The notes under the pieces: model-generated
Seen by the model: only the letters and a program-made list of their open reading frames with translations
Told to the model about the DNA's origin: nothing
The model's database searches: none
Shown here: positions 5,059-6,907 of the stretch, in pieces
How positions within the stretch are numbered: position 1 is the first letter of the stretch
Layout: each line of letters begins with the position of its first letter
Assembly (NCBI GenBank): GCA_027858355.1
Contig: JAQICW010000387.1
Coordinates: 1-6,907, forward strand
DNA from: Desulfobacula sp.
Lineage (GTDB): Bacteria; Desulfobacterota; Desulfobacteria; Desulfobacterales; Desulfobacteraceae
Direction: 5' to 3'
DNA length: 6,907 nucleotides
Translations under genes and position numbers: made by a program

Positions 5059-6792
5059 ATGAGACAATATTTTGAAAAAATGACAGAATTTGGTGTGGCA
5101 CTTAATAAAGGTCAATTGTTAAGTTCAGAACAAAACCTAAAAAATATTCTGGAAGTGGAAGCCGGGATTGATGTTGAAGTTGAAAAAGTGAAAAATGCGG
5201 GAATGCCCACTGAAAAAATCAATGCAAGGGGTGTCATGACCGTGTGGCAGCGTCTTGAATATCTGGTTGATCCCGGTACCTGGAATCCCTTACACACACT
5301 TTTCAATCCGGCAGATAATGAGGAAAATACCACAAATGTCATTGATGGTCTGGCAAAGATTTCCGGCAAATGGTGTGTTGTCGCCGGATTCGATAATAAA
5401 GTCATGGCTGGTGCCTGGCTTCCTGGGCAGCCTGAAAATATCCTGAGGGCCACTGATCTTTCAAAACGACTGAATATCCCCCTGGTCTGGCTGGTCAACT
5501 GCAGCGGTGTAAAGCTGACAGAGCAGGAAAAATTTTATGCCAATAGAAGGGGAAGCGGTACAACCTTTTACCGTCATGCAGAACTTGAGCAGATGGGAAT
5601 TCCAATACTGGCCGGCATCTATGGCACTAACCCTGCCGGCGGTGGATATCAGGGCATCAGCCCGACCATTCTGTTTGCCCATAAAGATTGCAATATTGCA
5701 GTGGGCGGCGGCGGTATTTTAAGCGGCATGTCTCCCAAGGGCTATTTTGATCTGGAAGGTGCAGAGCAACTCATTGCATCTGCAAAACAATTCAAGGCCA
5801 AACCCCCGGGATCAGTGGATATCCATTTCAATGAAACCGGCTTTTTCAGGTATGTCTACGAAGAAGAAAAAGGTGTTCTTGACGGGCTCAAAGATTATAT
5901 GAAAGATATGCCGGCCTATAACCCGAAATTTTTCAGAGTTGCAGAACCAAAAGCGCCAAGGTTTCCTGTAGAAGATCTCTACCGTCTCATACCCTATAAT
6001 CAGAAACAGATTTATAATTTTAAAGAAATCATAGCCCGTCTTGTTGACGGCAGCGAACATATGGAATTCAAACCAGATTACGGCCCGGAGATTTATACGG
6101 GTCTAGTGAAAGTGGATGGATTTCTTGTGGGCATCATAGGTAACAATCAGGGTTGGCTGGGAGAAAATTATCCCGAGTATGCAGATTACGGCGGAATCGG
6201 TGGTAAACTTTATCGCCAGGGCCTTATCAAAATGAATGAATTTGTCACCTTTTGCGGACGGGATCGCATCCCCTTGATCTGGTTTCAGGATACCTCGGGC
6301 ATTGATGTGGGTGATATTGCTGAAAAAGCTGAGCTTCTCGGCCTTGGACAGTCCCTGATCTACTCCATCCAGCAGACGGATGTGCCCATGACCCTGATCA
6401 CCTTGAGAAAAGGCACGGCAGCAGCCCATTATGTAATGGGAGGCCCAACAGCCAATCGTCACAACGCCTTTACCCTGGGGGTAGGTACAACTGAAATTTA
6501 TGTCATGCACGGTGAAACAGCTGCGGCAGCCAGTTTTTCCAGAAGACTTGTCAAAGAAAAAGATGCAGGACGTCCCCTTGAACCTATTATCGAGAAGATG
6601 AATCAGCAGGCCAAGGAATACTATGATAACTCAAGACCGGCTTATTGTGCAAAATATGGTATGGTGGATGAAGTGGTTAAGATGATCTCTTTGCGTGATT
6701 ATCTGAAAGCCTTTGCAGGTGCCTGCTACCAGAATCCAAAATCCATTTGCCCGCAGCATCATATGATTACACCCAGGGTTATCAGAGGATAA
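5059..6792 (+). CDS. gcdA: Glutaconyl-CoA decarboxylase alpha subunit (carboxyltransferase)
   Basis: Protein of 577 aa, close to the 587 aa of Acidaminococcus fermentans GcdA, which it resembles along its length as I recall that sequence. Reaction: transfers the carboxyl group of glutaconyl-CoA to biotin on the carrier subunit, giving crotonyl-CoA. Seen: two crotonase-fold carboxyltransferase halves. The N-terminal half carries NCSGVKLTEQEK (147-158), NRRGSGT (162-168), GIYGTNPAGGGYQ (187-199) and VGGGGILSGMSPKG (215-228). The C-terminal half carries YPEY (371-374), GGKLYRQGLIKMNEFV (381-396), QDTSGIDVG (410-418), AELLGLGQSLIYSIQ (424-438), RKGTAAAHYVMGGP (450-463) and GETAAAASFSRRL (485-497). 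No membrane segments. GGGAG (5048-5052) stands 6 nt before the ATG. The related carboxylases for propionyl- or methylcrotonyl-CoA are less likely given the GcdA-like motifs and the adjoining dehydrogenase. No frame damage seen. Confidence 0.95.
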   Translation: MRQYFEKMTEFGVALNKGQLLSSEQNLKNILEVEAGIDVEVEKVKNAGMPTEKINARGVMTVWQRLEYLVDPGTWNPLHTLFNPADNEENTTNVIDGLAKISGKWCVVAGFDNKVMAGAWLPGQPENILRATDLSKRLNIPLVWLVNCSGVKLTEQEKFYANRRGSGTTFYRHAELEQMGIPILAGIYGTNPAGGGYQGISPTILFAHKDCNIAVGGGGILSGMSPKGYFDLEGAEQLIASAKQFKAKPPGSVDIHFNETGFFRYVYEEEKGVLDGLKDYMKDMPAYNPKFFRVAEPKAPRFPVEDLYRLIPYNQKQIYNFKEIIARLVDGSEHMEFKPDYGPEIYTGLVKVDGFLVGIIGNNQGWLGENYPEYADYGGIGGKLYRQGLIKMNEFVTFCGRDRIPLIWFQDTSGIDVGDIAEKAELLGLGQSLIYSIQQTDVPMTLITLRKGTAAAHYVMGGPTANRHNAFTLGVGTTEIYVMHGETAAAASFSRRLVKEKDAGRPLEPIIEKMNQQAKEYYDNSRPAYCAKYGMVDEVVKMISLRDYLKAFAGACYQNPKSICPQHHMITPRVIRG

Positions 6793-6807
6793 ATAGTGTT
6801 TGAACGA

Positions 6808-6907
6808 AAACTCACCCATCTACTGCGTTGCTGCAAAATCCTGAAATCCTCATGTACAGTAGTACACTCCGGTTTCAAGATTTTTTGCGCCTTGTATATG
6901 GGCAACT
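6808..6907. repeat. Long imperfect palindrome, REP/MITE-like dispersed repeat (may continue past window)
   Basis: Starting 16 bp after the gcdA stop codon, two arms of a little over 40 nt are centred on TGTAC-AGTA-GTACA (6853-6866). The left arm begins CCCATCTAC near 6815; the right arm, read in reverse complement, begins CCCATATAC at 6902. GCAAAATCCTGAAA on the left parallels GCAAAAAATCTTGAAA on the right, with a 2-nt length difference between arms. I recognise the CTGCGTTGC...TTGCGCCTTG...ATGGGCAACT style as a repeat seen in many intergenic regions of sulfate reducers and other Proteobacteria. It holds no open gene. It could form a long hairpin in gcdA mRNA and act in 3'-end protection or termination. 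Confidence 0.75.

Noticed and set aside
6103..6510. Minus-strand open frame of 135 codons inside gcdA
   Set aside because: Shadow of the strongly conserved GcdA C-terminal half.

Overview
This window looks like chromosomal DNA from an anaerobic, moderately AT-rich bacterium. The most likely source is a sulfate-reducing member of the Desulfobacteraceae/Desulfobacula-like group. This rests on gene content rather than a marker gene: a glutaconyl-CoA decarboxylase alpha subunit, a small biotin carrier and a glutaryl-CoA dehydrogenase of the non-decarboxylating kind known from Desulfococcus multivorans. These sit beside flavin and iron-sulfur redox proteins and intergenic palindromic repeats.

Left part (1-2489, plus strand): the 3' portion of a ferredoxin-nitroreductase fusion runs off the left edge. 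It overlaps a patatin-like hydrolase gene by 11 bp. After a 161-bp gap with a good sigma70-type promoter comes a flavodoxin-fold NAD(P)H:FMN oxidoreductase with four clustered cysteines. It is convergent with a small carboxymuconolactone decarboxylase (CMD) family gene at 2529-2915 (minus strand), which probably starts at TTG.

Central and right part (2959-6792): a divergent glutaryl-CoA/glutaconyl-CoA locus. On the minus strand are a 71-aa biotinyl carrier (4616-4831) and a glutaryl-CoA dehydrogenase (3076-4239). On the plus strand is GcdA, 577 aa (5059-6792). Expected pathway: glutaryl-CoA is oxidised to glutaconyl-CoA. GcdA then moves the carboxyl group to the biotin carrier, giving crotonyl-CoA. 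A membrane beta subunit (GcdB, not in this window) would release CO2 and pump Na+. Glutaryl-CoA would come from anaerobic benzoyl-CoA, lysine/tryptophan or dicarboxylate breakdown.

The most striking observation is that the dehydrogenase frame is interrupted by one in-frame TAG (3907-3909). The protein family match continues in the same frame on both sides with nothing missing. This could be a nonsense mutation, a sequencing error, or a codon read through by suppression or pyrrolysine. The gene's terminal stop is also TAG.

The window ends in a roughly 100-bp imperfect palindrome that looks like a dispersed REP/MITE-type element. A second hairpin repeat lies downstream of the dehydrogenase. 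I see no tRNA, rRNA, CRISPR array or transposase gene.
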